Assembly (NCBI GenBank): GCA_046160485.1
Contig: JBJXGV010000012.1
Location: forward strand, 124,001-188,000
DNA length: 64,000 nucleotides
Source: JBJXGV01 sp046160485
GTDB taxonomy: Bacteria > Orphanbacterota > Orphanbacteria > JBJXGV01
Direction of reading: 5' to 3'
The notes under the pieces are model-generated. The model was not told where the DNA came from and searched no databases. It was given only the letters and a program-made list of their open reading frames with translations. Position numbers and translations under genes: made by a program. Within the stretch, counting starts at the first letter, position 1, and the number at the start of each line of letters is the position of its first letter. This document shows, one piece after another, positions 17,292 to 26,805 of this stretch.

Positions 17292-18526
17292 TGGCGCGGG
17301 CCGGCCTTTCGTTTCGCGCGAAACTCTTCCTCCTCTGCCTCGCGCTCTCCGTCGTTCCCGCCGTCTGCATCGCGCTACTGGCAATGCGCCACCTCGAACG
17401 CTCCGTCGATCTTCGCTCGAACAAGGGGATCTCGCGCACGCTCGACGCGTCGCGGGCGATCTCCGACAGCCTGGTGGCGTGGGACGCGGCTCGGCTCGAA
17501 GCCGACCCGGCGCTCACGGTAAAAATGGCCGACTTCGAGATGGGACTCGGGTTCTTCCGGCGGTTGCAGGTGCTCGCGCCGGTGGAGAAACGCGCGCTCG
17601 CGATCGAGATGGGACTCGTCGTTGCGCTGTTGATCGGAGCGAGCCTCGTTCTGGCGGCGCGCGCGGGGCGGCGCCTCTTGCATCCCATCGGGCTCCTCAT
17701 GAAGGGAACCGAGCGCGTTCGCGCGGGCGATCTCGGCCACCGTATTCCGCTCTCCGGGTCCGACGAGATTTCGCGGCTGATCGTTTCGTGGAACGAGATG
17801 ACGGAAAGCCTTCGGAGTAGCCTCGAGCGCATTCGCCGCATCGAACGCACCGCGGCTTGGGGCGAGGCCGCGCGCCGTGTCGCGCACGAGATCAAGAACC
17901 CGCTCACGCCGATCGAGTTGTCGCTTCACCGAGTTCGAACACGGCTGCCGGAAATGCCCGACACGATTCGCGGCACAATCGAGGAATCGACGCGCGCGAT
18001 GCTCGAAGAGGTCGAGAAGCTGCGCCGCCTCGCCGAAGAGTTCAGCGCATTCTCGCGACTGCCCGCTCCGCGGCCGGCGCCGTGCGATCTCGCCGCGCTC
18101 GTGCGCGAGGTCGCCGCGTTGCACGGGCGCGACGGCATCGAGTTCGAAGTCTCCACTCCCCCGGCGCTTCCGATCCTCCTCGTCGACGCGTTCCTTCTTC
18201 GCATCGCGATCGGCAATCTCGTCAAGAACGCGTGCGAAGCGATCGGCGAACGCGGTAGAGTCACGCTCGCCGTAAGTTTCGACGGGCGCGCCGCGGCGAT
18301 CGATGTCGCCGACGACGGGCCGGGGATCGCACCGAACGATCGCGATCGCGTCTTCGATCCGTACTTCACCACGAAAGAGCGCGGCACGGGGATTGGGCTT
18401 GCACTCGTGGAACGCATTGCGGTCGACCTCGGCGGCACCGTGTCGCTCGTCGACTCACCGGCGCCGGGGGCGCGATTCCGCGTGGAGATTCCGATGACTC
18501 TGGCCGAGGAGCATGCGCATGAGTGA
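17291..18526 (+). CDS. Membrane sensor histidine kinase (NtrY-like)
   Basis: The 411-residue kinase has an N-terminal membrane helix (LFLLCLALSVVPAVCIALLA), a short periplasmic segment of about 75 residues, and a second helix (MGLVVALLIGASLVLAARA). A HAMP domain follows (GTERVRAGDLGHRIPLSGSD), then the HisKA box ARRVAHEIKNPLTPIELS with the phosphoacceptor His. The ATPase domain shows N (LVKNACEAIG), G1 (DVADDGPGI), F (DPYFTTKERG) and G2 (GIGLALVER) boxes. The NPLTPI motif is typical of NtrY kinases, though the short sensor is not. It overlaps the NtrC gene that follows by 8 bp. Confidence 0.93.
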   Translation: MARAGLSFRAKLFLLCLALSVVPAVCIALLAMRHLERSVDLRSNKGISRTLDASRAISDSLVAWDAARLEADPALTVKMADFEMGLGFFRRLQVLAPVEKRALAIEMGLVVALLIGASLVLAARAGRRLLHPIGLLMKGTERVRAGDLGHRIPLSGSDEISRLIVSWNEMTESLRSSLERIRRIERTAAWGEAARRVAHEIKNPLTPIELSLHRVRTRLPEMPDTIRGTIEESTRAMLEEVEKLRRLAEEFSAFSRLPAPRPAPCDLAALVREVAALHGRDGIEFEVSTPPALPILLVDAFLLRIAIGNLVKNACEAIGERGRVTLAVSFDGRAAAIDVADDGPGIAPNDRDRVFDPYFTTKERGTGIGLALVERIAVDLGGTVSLVDSPAPGARFRVEIPMTLAEEHAHE

Positions 18527-20000
18527 TGGCCCGCGCCGCAGAGTCCTGATCGTCGACGACGAGAGGAATATTCTCTCGTCGCTCGCGGGCGTCCTCGGCG
18601 ATGAAGGGTTCGATACGCGCACGGCGGCCACCGGAGAAGACGCACTCGAGACGCTCCGCGCGGAGGCGTTCGATTTGGCGATTCTCGATGTGCGCCTGCC
18701 CGACACCGACGGCGTGAGCCTCCTCGAGAAAGCACGCGCACTGCGACCCGATCTGCCGGTCGTGATGATGTCGGGGAACGCCTCGATCGACATCGCCGTG
18801 CGCGCCGTGCGCCTCGGCGCGTTCGACTTTCTCGAGAAACCGCTCTCGCCGGATCGATTGATCGTCGTCGTGCGCAACGCAACGGAGCGCGCGCGGCTGG
18901 TCGCGGAGAATCGCCGGCTTCGCGAGGAGGCGCCGGCCGAGGCAATCCTCGGAGAGAGCGAAGCGATCCGAGCGCTTCGCGACGCGATCGCGCAGATCGC
19001 GCCGACGCGCGGGCGCGTGCTCATACTCGGCGAAAGCGGCACGGGCAAGGAACTCGTCGCGAAGGCGCTTCACGACGCAAGCCCGCGCGCGAACGCGCCG
19101 TTCATCAAGATGAACTGCGCCGCGATTCCGCCGGACCTCATCGAGAGCACGCTCTTCGGCCACGAACGCGGCGCGTTCACGGGCGCGACAACGACATCGC
19201 CCGGAAAATTCGAACAGGCGCATCTGGGAACTCTCTTGCTCGACGAGGTCGGCGACATGAGCCTCGAAACGCAAGCGAAGCTCCTGCGCGTGCTCGAGGC
19301 GGGAGAAATCGAGCGTGTCGGCGGAAGGCGCACGATCCCGGTCGACGTACGCGTTCTCTCGGCGACGAACAAATCGCCGCTCGACGAGATCGCGGGCGGG
19401 CGATTTCGCGAAGACCTCTATTTTCGCCTCGCTGTCGTGCCGCTCATGGTTCCGCCGCTTCGCGACCGCGGCGCTGACATCATCCTCCTGGCCGAGCATT
19501 TCCTTGCGCGATTCGCCGCCGAGTACGGCCGTGTGGCGCCGCGCCTCGAGCGCGAGGCTCGCGACGCACTCCTTGCGCACGCGTGGCCCGGCAACGTGCG
19601 CGAGCTTCGCAATGCGATGGAGCGTGCCGTCATCCTCCTGGCGGGAGCGAACCCCGCGACGATTCGATCGGAAGATGCGCGGCGACTCCTCCACGCGAGC
19701 GACGGCGCGTCCGCCCCCGCGAGCCGGCGCGCTGAGAACGCGCCTCGCGCCGCCCAGCCCGAGATGGTCGACGCGACGCGCCGCCCCGAGCGCAGCACCG
19801 GTGACGGACTTTCACTCGCGGAGCAGATCGATAGACTCGAGCGCGATCTGATTTCCGAAGCGCTCCACCGCCTTCGCGGTAACGTCGCGGAAGCGTCGCG
19901 CGAACTCGGCATCGACCGCGCGAACCTTCATCGCAAGATGCGCAGACTCGGAATTACGCGCGAGGGTGCGTCACCCGCGGCGGGCGACGAGACCGCGTGA
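18519..20000 (+). CDS. NtrC-family sigma-54-dependent response regulator
   Basis: The start is ATG 18519, seven bases after GAGGAG; the ATG at 18513 is too close to that site. The receiver shows VLIVDDERN, LAILDVRLPDTDG and FLEKPLSPD. The AAA+ domain shows LGESGTGKELVAK, GAFTGATTT and LGTLLLDEVGDM. The C-terminal helix-turn-helix reads GNVAEASRELGIDRANLHRKM. It is paired with the upstream kinase by an 8-bp overlap. It is clearly a paralogue of the regulator at 14249. The 235 bp downstream to the CBM48 gene hold nothing I can support. Confidence 0.95.
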   Translation: MSDGPRRRVLIVDDERNILSSLAGVLGDEGFDTRTAATGEDALETLRAEAFDLAILDVRLPDTDGVSLLEKARALRPDLPVVMMSGNASIDIAVRAVRLGAFDFLEKPLSPDRLIVVVRNATERARLVAENRRLREEAPAEAILGESEAIRALRDAIAQIAPTRGRVLILGESGTGKELVAKALHDASPRANAPFIKMNCAAIPPDLIESTLFGHERGAFTGATTTSPGKFEQAHLGTLLLDEVGDMSLETQAKLLRVLEAGEIERVGGRRTIPVDVRVLSATNKSPLDEIAGGRFREDLYFRLAVVPLMVPPLRDRGADIILLAEHFLARFAAEYGRVAPRLEREARDALLAHAWPGNVRELRNAMERAVILLAGANPATIRSEDARRLLHASDGASAPASRRAENAPRAAQPEMVDATRRPERSTGDGLSLAEQIDRLERDLISEALHRLRGNVAEASRELGIDRANLHRKMRRLGITREGASPAAGDETA

Positions 20001-20235
20001 CACGAAGCGACACCGGCGTGTCGGAACGACCGCGCGACGCGTCGCGGCGACTCGCCCCGCCGCGATTCGAGATGACGACCCGCGCGCAACCCCGCTCGGA
20101 GTGTCGCGCGACGCGCCGAGACTGGCAGGCACACGATTTGCCCATTCCGCGCGGGCCGTACTCGAGCCCAGACCGGGCGAGCGCCGCCACGGCTCTCGTC
20201 TGCCGCGCCACGAACCAGCGATGAGGAGACCCGTC

Positions 20236-21843
20236 ATGAGGAGAACACGTCGAACACACGGCGCGGGGCGCCGCGCTGGCGCGATCCGGCGAGTGTTTTT
20301 CGCGATCGCGCTCCTCACAGCGGCCGCCGCGTGCGCGCCGAGCGGCGCGCACGCCAAAACGCGAGTCCGAGGCTTCGGCGGTGATGTCGCGGTCGCATTC
20401 GGCGCTCGCAGCGACATCCTGATTCACACGCCCGTGCGCGTCGGCGAGGGCGTCGAGTTTTCGATCACCGCGCCGAATGCCGACTCCGTCTCGATCGTCG
20501 GAACGTGGAACGACTGGGATCGGCGCGCGAATGCGATGACGCGCGCGGACGAGAGCGAACCGTGGCGCTGCGTCGCGCCCCTCTCCGAGGGCGTCTATCA
20601 ATTCAAAGCTCGCTACGTGCCACGCGGCGGCACGGAGTGGCTTCCTTATCCCGAGCCGGATCCCGCGGAAGATGAGGTCTATGACGAGAGCAACTCGCTG
20701 ACGCTCGTCATAGAAACTGACGGCGACGTTTACCTGTCGCTCGGCGGCGGCTCGGCTCGTTCGGCCGCAATCGGACTCTCCGGCGATTACAACCGCGTCG
20801 ACGGCTTCGCACCGTGGCTCGTCGTCGCGTACGACCGTCGCGACCGCGTCGTGCCGCGCGTGCGCCTCGCGGGCGGCTACGCGTTTGCGCTCGAGCGCGG
20901 GGGCTTCGACGCCCGCGTCGAGGTTCCGCTCGTCTCGCGCTACGGTCCGGCCGTGGCCGCCGAGATCTTTCAGAAAACATCGCACTTCGACGATCGTCGA
21001 ATCACGCACAACGAGAATGCCTTCGCGGCCTTCTTCCTTTCGGAAGACTTTCGCGACTACGTACGGGACCGCGGCGGGCGCGCGTCGCTCATTCACCGCA
21101 TGCTCCCGTCGCACGAGATCGCGCTCTCGTACGAGGTGCACGACTACGATCCCGTGGCGCGCCAAACAGACTGGAGCGTCTTCGGCGCCGAAAAGGAGTT
21201 TCGCGAAAACGATCTGTTCGGCGCCGGGGACGACGGTGTGATGCGCGGCGTCGTGGCCGAGTACTCGGTCGATTCGCGGCGCGATCACCGCGACACGAAT
21301 TTCGCGACGGGCGCAAACCAGAGGCGCGATTCGTGCCTGCGCGGCTCGGCGCTCGCCACGCGTTACGAACGCGCCGGCGCGAGGCTCGGCGGCGACTTTC
21401 ACTTCGAGCGCTGGGACGCGGACGCGCGCCACTTCGCCAAGCTGTCGCGCCGCATTTTCGCGGCGGCGCGCGTTGCGGGCGGAAAAGCCAAGAGTATCTC
21501 GCCGGGCGACGGCGAGCCGCTGGGAGCCGTCCCGCGTGAGCGGCGTTACTACCTGGGCGGCATCGGGACACTGCGAGGACACGAGTTCAAGGAGTTCGAA
21601 GGCACGCGCTACGCCCTCGGCAACCTCGAAGTCTCGTTCGTTCCCGCTTCGGACTTCGCGCTGACACTTTTCACGGATGTCGGCGACGCGTGGGACCGCG
21701 ACCCCGAAGCGAAGCTGCGCGCCGACATCGGCGTCGGCGCGGGTTCGCTCGACGGCGCGATTCGCGTCGACGTCGCGCGCCCTGTGGAATCCGACTCGGA
21801 TGGCGCGACGCGCGTCACCGTTCGGGCCGCGCGCACGTTTTAG
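20236..21843 (+). CDS. CBM48-like domain fused to an Omp85-type outer-membrane barrel
   Basis: The start is ATG 20236, preceded by GAGGAG at 20223-20228 with 7-bp spacing. A long basic signal peptide (VFFAIALLTAAAACAPSGAHA) precedes residues about 60-150, which match a glycogen-binding/isoamylase N-terminal module (FSITAPNADSVSIVGTWNDW, GVYQFKARYV). Strand-rich sequence follows. Near the C-terminus, YYLGGIGTLRGHEFKEFEGT and a final FTDVGDAW strand resemble the surface-antigen (Omp85/BamA) barrel. No POTRA repeats are visible. A carbohydrate-type module on a barrel is unusual; transport or glycan attachment are guesses. Confidence 0.75.
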   Translation: MRRTRRTHGAGRRAGAIRRVFFAIALLTAAAACAPSGAHAKTRVRGFGGDVAVAFGARSDILIHTPVRVGEGVEFSITAPNADSVSIVGTWNDWDRRANAMTRADESEPWRCVAPLSEGVYQFKARYVPRGGTEWLPYPEPDPAEDEVYDESNSLTLVIETDGDVYLSLGGGSARSAAIGLSGDYNRVDGFAPWLVVAYDRRDRVVPRVRLAGGYAFALERGGFDARVEVPLVSRYGPAVAAEIFQKTSHFDDRRITHNENAFAAFFLSEDFRDYVRDRGGRASLIHRMLPSHEIALSYEVHDYDPVARQTDWSVFGAEKEFRENDLFGAGDDGVMRGVVAEYSVDSRRDHRDTNFATGANQRRDSCLRGSALATRYERAGARLGGDFHFERWDADARHFAKLSRRIFAAARVAGGKAKSISPGDGEPLGAVPRERRYYLGGIGTLRGHEFKEFEGTRYALGNLEVSFVPASDFALTLFTDVGDAWDRDPEAKLRADIGVGAGSLDGAIRVDVARPVESDSDGATRVTVRAARTF

Positions 21844-21854
21844 CGGAGACGCTG

Positions 21855-22640
21855 TTGCCCCTTCCGAGGCTCATCCTGTACGCGGCCGCCGCCACGATTC
21901 TCTGCGCGGCGGCGAGTGCGGCGTTCGCGGACGGCGAAGGTCTGGCCGTCATGCTCGAGGCGCCGTTGGCTCGCGGCGACTCGTTGGCCGCAACGTGGAG
22001 CATCTCGAATCTTCTCGACGATGAAACGCGCCGCTCGCTGGAGAGCGGCGTCGGCGCGGAACTCGTGATCACGATCGAAGCGTGGCGAAAGCGCCGTCTC
22101 TGGTTCGGCAGCCTCGCCGCAAGCCGCACGTTCGAATACTCCGCATGGCTCGACGAACACAACCGCCGTTTCGAGTTGCACGAGCGCGGCGGCGGCACGA
22201 GCCGCGCGTTCGCATCCGTCGACGAACTCGAGCGGTTCGTCTCGTCGCCCACCACCGTCGGCGTCATCGCGGCTGCCGACCTTGGGCCAACATCGCGCTA
22301 CACGATTGCAGTGAGCGTCGAACTGCGCCCGCTCACTCTCGAAGCGATGCGCAGCATCGAATGGTGGATGAAGGGTGAGCCGTCGCGCGGCGGCTCGCTC
22401 CCGGGGAGCGGCATCACGCGCCGGATTACCAGCATCGCAGCCGATCTCTCTGGATTCGGGAAGCGCACCGCGAGCGCGCGCACCGACGAGTTTCGCGGCG
22501 ACATCACGCCAGCGCCAGCGCAGGACTCAGGCGCGGCGCCGGCGGTTGTTCCAAACGTCGGCGAGCTTCACGAGCCCCGCGCCCGCGAAGATCGCGAAGA
22601 ACGGCATGATCGGCACGCGGTAGCGCATCGTGCCCCATAG
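21855..22640 (+). CDS. DUF4390-family exported protein
   Basis: The 261-residue protein starts at TTG 21855 after GGAG (21845-21848). It has a signal peptide (LILYAAAATILCAAASAAFA) and a beta-rich body typical of DUF4390 (LVITIEAWRKRRLWFG, RFELHERGGGTSRAFASVDE, YTIAVSVELRPLT). The family has no known function. Sequence after about residue 215 is proline-, arginine- and histidine-rich. It lies antisense to the convergent glycosyltransferase gene (114-bp overlap), so the real end of the folded domain is probably near 22510. It follows the CBM48-Omp85 gene by 11 bp. Confidence 0.72.
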   Translation: MPLPRLILYAAAATILCAAASAAFADGEGLAVMLEAPLARGDSLAATWSISNLLDDETRRSLESGVGAELVITIEAWRKRRLWFGSLAASRTFEYSAWLDEHNRRFELHERGGGTSRAFASVDELERFVSSPTTVGVIAAADLGPTSRYTIAVSVELRPLTLEAMRSIEWWMKGEPSRGGSLPGSGITRRITSIAADLSGFGKRTASARTDEFRGDITPAPAQDSGAAPAVVPNVGELHEPRAREDREERHDRHAVAHRAP

Positions 22641-23693
22641 GCTCGACACCGCGACGAGCGCCAGCGCGGTGGCGATCAAATAGAAGATCGCCACGCGCGG
22701 CCGTGCGGCGCGCGCAGACCGCACGCACGCGAGAACACCGGCGTAGGTGGCGCTCAGCACGGCGAGCGTCCACGCGACGAAGGCGAGTTGCGGCCACGGG
22801 CGCCCGACGAACGCTTGTCGGATGGCGCCAATCGTTCCGCCTTCGATCGAATCGGATAGAAGCACGACACGCTTCGATTCCAAGCCGAGAATCTCGGCGA
22901 AAAGGCTACTCCCCGATTCGAAGAGGAGCGCCGCGATCCCGCGCAGGAGCTTCCCCGCGTTCGTCTCCCGCAGCGAAATCAGATACCAATCGAAGAGGCG
23001 CGCCGCGTCTTGAAAGCGCGAAAGATCGGCGCCGCGCGCCGCCCACGCGAGCACGCCGAGGATCCACGGCGAGAGAAACAGCGCGAGCCGGACGAGACGC
23101 CGCCGCGGCGACAGATTCGCGGCGCGATCGGCGAAGAAGAGAAACGGCGCCGCGAGGAACGGAGCGAAGGCGCCGATCGGGCGCGCGAGTGTCGCGAGGA
23201 TAAAGACGAACCCCGCCACGAGCGGCCATCGCAGTCCCGGCGAATCGAAACTTCGAAGCGTTAGCCACGCCCCGAGAAGTATGAGAAACGTGAACGGAAT
23301 GTCGGAGAGAAGGCAGTTGGCGATGAGAATCGATGCGGGGTCGAGCGCCACCAGGACGCCAGCGACGATTCCGGCGCGCTCGCCGAAGAAACGCGCTCCG
23401 AGATAGGCGGCGATCGCCGCGACCGCCGCGCCCGCGAGGCACTGCAGCAGTATCGCCGCGTAGATCCTCCCGCCCGAAACGAGCCGCGCGAACGCGAGAA
23501 ATATCGGGTAACCCGGAGCCTTCATCGCTCCGGGATTCAGAAACTGTCCGCGCAACACGTGATCGGATTGCTCCGCATAGAGGCGCGCGTCGAGCCGCAG
23601 GATTCGCGACTCGAGCGCGTCGGCGCGCCACGGAGCGATCGCGGCGAATAAGAGAAGCCGCGCGAGCAGGGCGACGATGAATACGCGAGCGAT
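22527..23693 (-). CDS. PMT_2/ArnT-like membrane glycosyltransferase, start codon unusual
   Basis: A multi-spanning membrane protein with about nine hydrophobic helices, e.g. YAAILLQCLAGAAVAAIAAY and WPLVAGFVFILATLARPIG. The DARLYAEQ region and PGYPIFLAF match the first loop of dolichyl-phosphate-mannose-type transferases, which use polyprenyl-linked sugars. The first GTG (23558) would remove the first helix and that loop. Coding quality continues upstream to about 23693, where the only plausible initiator is ATC behind GAGG. CTG codons are the other options. It ends the ECF-sigma operon, 7 bp after the bactofilin-like stop. Confidence 0.72.
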   Translation of the reverse strand: MARVFIVALLARLLLFAAIAPWRADALESRILRLDARLYAEQSDHVLRGQFLNPGAMKAPGYPIFLAFARLVSGGRIYAAILLQCLAGAAVAAIAAYLGARFFGERAGIVAGVLVALDPASILIANCLLSDIPFTFLILLGAWLTLRSFDSPGLRWPLVAGFVFILATLARPIGAFAPFLAAPFLFFADRAANLSPRRRLVRLALFLSPWILGVLAWAARGADLSRFQDAARLFDWYLISLRETNAGKLLRGIAALLFESGSSLFAEILGLESKRVVLLSDSIEGGTIGAIRQAFVGRPWPQLAFVAWTLAVLSATYAGVLACVRSARAARPRVAIFYLIATALALVAVSSLWGTMRYRVPIMPFFAIFAGAGLVKLADVWNNRRRRA

Positions 23694-23700
23694 GGCGGCC

Positions 23701-24981
23701 TCAGCCTCGCGGAATTTCGGGCGGGGGCGGCACGGGGCGATCGCCTGCGCCCGCGCTCACACCCGTTCCCGGAGTCACGACCGGGGGCGGCGTCCAACCC
23801 CAGTCGGCCGGCGCTCCGCCCGCGCTCGCGCCGCCGCCGAACGCCGCGGGCGGCGAGACGTTGCGCGTGCCGAAGCGCGTGTGCAGCACGCAGCCGACAC
23901 CGACGGTCGCCGCGAAGAACGCGAGCATCGTGCCGAAGACCGAGAGCGCTCCCGGCAGCGGCGTCAGCCAGGGCGCAATCGCGCCGAGAATCGTTCCCAA
24001 GATCGAGAAGGAGTGGACGACGACGAGGCCGAGAAACGCGCTAGCGAACGGACGGCCCGAGTATGCGCCGCCGCGGAAACGCTCGCCCACCAATTGGTAG
24101 ACAGCCACGAGGCCGACAATCACACCACCGAAAACCAGAACGATGAAGACGGGCAGGAAGAGTATCCCGATGATGCTGATGACGAGAAGAATGCATGCCG
24201 GCACGAAGAGAATCCAGACGAGGATGCCGACGAAGAGAAGGCGCCACGGACGCTCGGGGATGACGTTGGCCATGGCGCGAACCTTGTCGCGCGCGAACGA
24301 GACCGCGAGGAAAATGAAGAACGCCATCACAGCTAACACGAAGAACTTCGAGACCACGGCGGACGCCCGCGGACCGTGGTCGCCCGACGAATGACTCAGC
24401 GGCCCTATCGCCGGGAGTGGAATTCCGATCGACACCGTTTCGCCGTTCACCTCGGCGCCGGCATCCTTGTCGACGGAACCGCCGATGCTGACCGCGTCGC
24501 CGTTGACGCGCGCCGTCGATGCGAGGTGGAGCATTCCGCCGATCGCGACGACGTCGCCCATCACTTGACCCAGGACGTCGATGCTCCCGCCGATCGCGAC
24601 GACATCGCCCTGGACCGTCTCATCCGGCGCGACGGTGATGTCGCTCCCCATGCGGACCACGTCGGCCGTGCTCGATTCGACACGGAACGCGCCGCTCTTG
24701 TGAACGATGATCGTGTCGCCGTCGTCGGAAATCGTGATCTTGCCGGAGAAGTGCCCGGGATCATCCCCAGCGGAGTCATCCGATGAGGTGACCGACATAC
24801 CGCCGACTTGGATGCCGTCGTCGTCGATCGTCACCTCGATGACCTTGCCGCTCGAGTCCGTGCGCGAACCGGCGGGCGCCGGCGGCGCGGGCGGCGTCGC
24901 GTTAGAAATCGTGGAACCGGTAACTCCGGAGACGAGCAGCAAAGCCATAACAAGCGCGAGCGTTCTAGCGAATGCGCGCAT
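23701..24981 (-). CDS. Bactofilin-like beta-repeat protein with membrane domain
   Basis: The 426-residue protein has a signal peptide (TLALVMALLLVSGVTGSTIS). Residues about 110-200 are short beta-helical repeats of the polymer-forming type (VQGDVVAIGGSIDVLGQVMG, then DVVAIGGMLHLASTARVNGD, DAVSIGGSVDKDAGAEV). Four or five membrane helices follow (FFVLAVMAFFIFLAVSFA; ILFVPACILLVISIIGILFL), and then a Gly/Pro-rich cytosolic tail. The fold suggests an envelope-stress or scaffold protein. Its start overlaps the anti-sigma gene by 17 bp. Confidence 0.75.
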   Translation of the reverse strand: MRAFARTLALVMALLLVSGVTGSTISNATPPAPPAPAGSRTDSSGKVIEVTIDDDGIQVGGMSVTSSDDSAGDDPGHFSGKITISDDGDTIIVHKSGAFRVESSTADVVRMGSDITVAPDETVQGDVVAIGGSIDVLGQVMGDVVAIGGMLHLASTARVNGDAVSIGGSVDKDAGAEVNGETVSIGIPLPAIGPLSHSSGDHGPRASAVVSKFFVLAVMAFFIFLAVSFARDKVRAMANVIPERPWRLLFVGILVWILFVPACILLVISIIGILFLPVFIVLVFGGVIVGLVAVYQLVGERFRGGAYSGRPFASAFLGLVVVHSFSILGTILGAIAPWLTPLPGALSVFGTMLAFFAATVGVGCVLHTRFGTRNVSPPAAFGGGASAGGAPADWGWTPPPVVTPGTGVSAGAGDRPVPPPPEIPRG

Positions 24982-25618
24982 GAAGGTCTCTCCTTTCGTG
25001 CGGGAAGCGAGAGAATTTTAGAAGCGCCCCGGCAACGAGGGCGAGCAGAGCGAGCATCACGAAACTCGCGGGATCGGTCATGACGTGAAGAAGAACTGTC
25101 GAGAATGCCTTCGCGACGGCCACCGCAGGCGCGGTGATCGGCGAAATCAGCGAGAAGAAACGCTCGCACAACGGCGCGAGCGCGGCGACGACAACCGCGA
25201 GCCCCTGCGCGGAGGTGGTCGCGCGCGATGTGCCGCGTTCAGCGCCTTGCAGAAGGAAGCTCGCGAGTTCGCGGACGACCGGCGGGAAGAAGAGAGCCGC
25301 CGTCGCGATCGCCGAGACCGCGACGAGCACCCACGCGACTCCCATCGGCATCGGGCGCGGAACCGGGCGCGCCGCGCGAATCGCGGAGAGAATGTTTGTC
25401 GCGAAGTGCGCGGGCACGTCGACTCGGCGCCACGTCATGAGAGCCGCCGCCAGCGTCCGCGCTTCCGCGAGGGCCGCGGCGCACGCCTCGCAAAATGCCG
25501 CGTGCCGCGCCAGTCGCGCTTCCTCGTCCGCGGCGAGCGCGCCATCGAGCAAGCTCTGAATCCGCTCGCGCGCCAGGTCGCAGTTCATCTCGGTGTCCCG
25601 TCCGCCGTTGTTCGTCAT
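24965..25618 (-). CDS. Anti-sigma factor with zinc-finger (zf-HC2) domain
   Basis: The 217-residue protein begins with a zf-HC2-type domain: CDLARERIQSLLDGAL, then HAAFCEAC carrying the His and two Cys zinc ligands. One or more membrane helices follow (MGVAWVLVAVSAIATAALFF; FVMLALLALVAGALLKFS). Such proteins hold ECF sigma factors at the membrane until a signal arrives. The ECF sigma gene is two genes upstream in the same operon, so it is the likely target. DUF4097 protein is encoded between them. Confidence 0.87.
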   Translation of the reverse strand: MTNNGGRDTEMNCDLARERIQSLLDGALAADEEARLARHAAFCEACAAALAEARTLAAALMTWRRVDVPAHFATNILSAIRAARPVPRPMPMGVAWVLVAVSAIATAALFFPPVVRELASFLLQGAERGTSRATTSAQGLAVVVAALAPLCERFFSLISPITAPAVAVAKAFSTVLLHVMTDPASFVMLALLALVAGALLKFSRFPHERRDLHARIR

Positions 25619-25632
25619 GCTGATCCCATCCG

Positions 25633-26805
25633 TTAGTCGTTCGACGGCGGAACGGCCGCCACGACGGTGATGTCGCCGGATCGCGTCTCGACCGCGATGA
25701 GATGCTCGCCGCCCTCGCCGAGCGTGCCGCGAAAGTGCGAGCGTGATGCAGTGTCGATCACGATCGGTCCCTTGATGTGAATGACGCCGCTCGCGGTCGC
25801 GAGTTCGACGTTCGAGGCGGATGCCTCCTCGACGCTTAGCTCGACGTCGCCCGACGCCGTCTCGATCTTGATGCCCGAGCCGCCCGCGCGAGCGACCTTC
25901 GCGACTACGGAGCCGGACGAACTCCCAACCTCGAGCCCGCGCTCGCCGCCGTCGACGATGACATTGCCGCTCGCGATCTCCACCTTCACCGGCCCCTCAC
26001 TATCTCCAATGGAAACGTCGCCGCTCGTGCCGGAGACGCTCAGCGCACCGCCGATTCGATTCATCGTGACGTTCGAGCTCGCGAAATTAAGATCCGCGAA
26101 GCCGGTGACGCCATCGCAGGAAACGTCGCCGCTTGTCACCTCGATCCGAACGGAACCGGTCAGATCGCGCACGATCGCCAGACCGCTCGTCGCGGAGAGC
26201 GTCAGGTCGCCCGCGGCGCGTTCGACCTCGATGTCGCCGCTCGTGGTGCGCACGTTCAGAGGGCTCGCCGTTCCGGCGATGTGTACTTGCCCAGACGTAA
26301 TCGACGCATCGAGAACGGCGCCGCGCGGAAGCTGCACCTCGAAATCGACCCATCCCTTCGCGCCGAGCCCGAGGCTCCACCGCATGGGAAAGAGTGAGAC
26401 CCCGATGAAGCGTTGTCGCGCGCTTTCGGGGATCTCCGTGCGCACGCGCAGCGCGCCGCCGGGCTCGTTTTCGAAGCGCACCGAGATCTCCGAGAGCGCC
26501 TTCTGACGATCCTCTTGGCTTCCTCCCTCGGCGTACTTATGCGCGATGACGCGAACCAACCCGTCGTCAGAGAGCGTGACGTCCAAGGTGCTCGACGACT
26601 CGTCGATGAGAAGGCGGCCGCCTGCGGGAAGAGGCGACTCGAGCCGCTCGACCTGTTCGAGGAGACCGGTCGCGAACGCGGCAGGTACACCCGCGGCGCA
26701 GGCCCACGCGATCGACATCGCGATAGAGCAGGCGAGAAAAACGCGCCGGGCCCTAAACGCCGGCACCGCGGCTCGCATCGCGATCGTCATCGGAAACGGT
26801 TTCAC
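25633..26805 (-). CDS. DUF4097-family beta-helical exported protein
   Basis: The 390-residue protein starts at GTG 26805, overlapping the sigma-factor stop as GTGA. A hydrophobic N-terminus (VFLACSIAMSIAWACAAGVP) acts as signal. The body is a run of DUF4097 repeats with the pattern TSGDVSI / ASGNVIV / SSGSVVAK / ASGDVELSV, i.e. a right-handed beta-helix. The family is common beside ECF sigma and anti-sigma genes, but its function is unknown. It is probably a target or co-sensor in this envelope-response operon. Confidence 0.85.
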   Translation of the reverse strand: MKPFPMTIAMRAAVPAFRARRVFLACSIAMSIAWACAAGVPAAFATGLLEQVERLESPLPAGGRLLIDESSSTLDVTLSDDGLVRVIAHKYAEGGSQEDRQKALSEISVRFENEPGGALRVRTEIPESARQRFIGVSLFPMRWSLGLGAKGWVDFEVQLPRGAVLDASITSGQVHIAGTASPLNVRTTSGDIEVERAAGDLTLSATSGLAIVRDLTGSVRIEVTSGDVSCDGVTGFADLNFASSNVTMNRIGGALSVSGTSGDVSIGDSEGPVKVEIASGNVIVDGGERGLEVGSSSGSVVAKVARAGGSGIKIETASGDVELSVEEASASNVELATASGVIHIKGPIVIDTASRSHFRGTLGEGGEHLIAVETRSGDITVVAAVPPSND

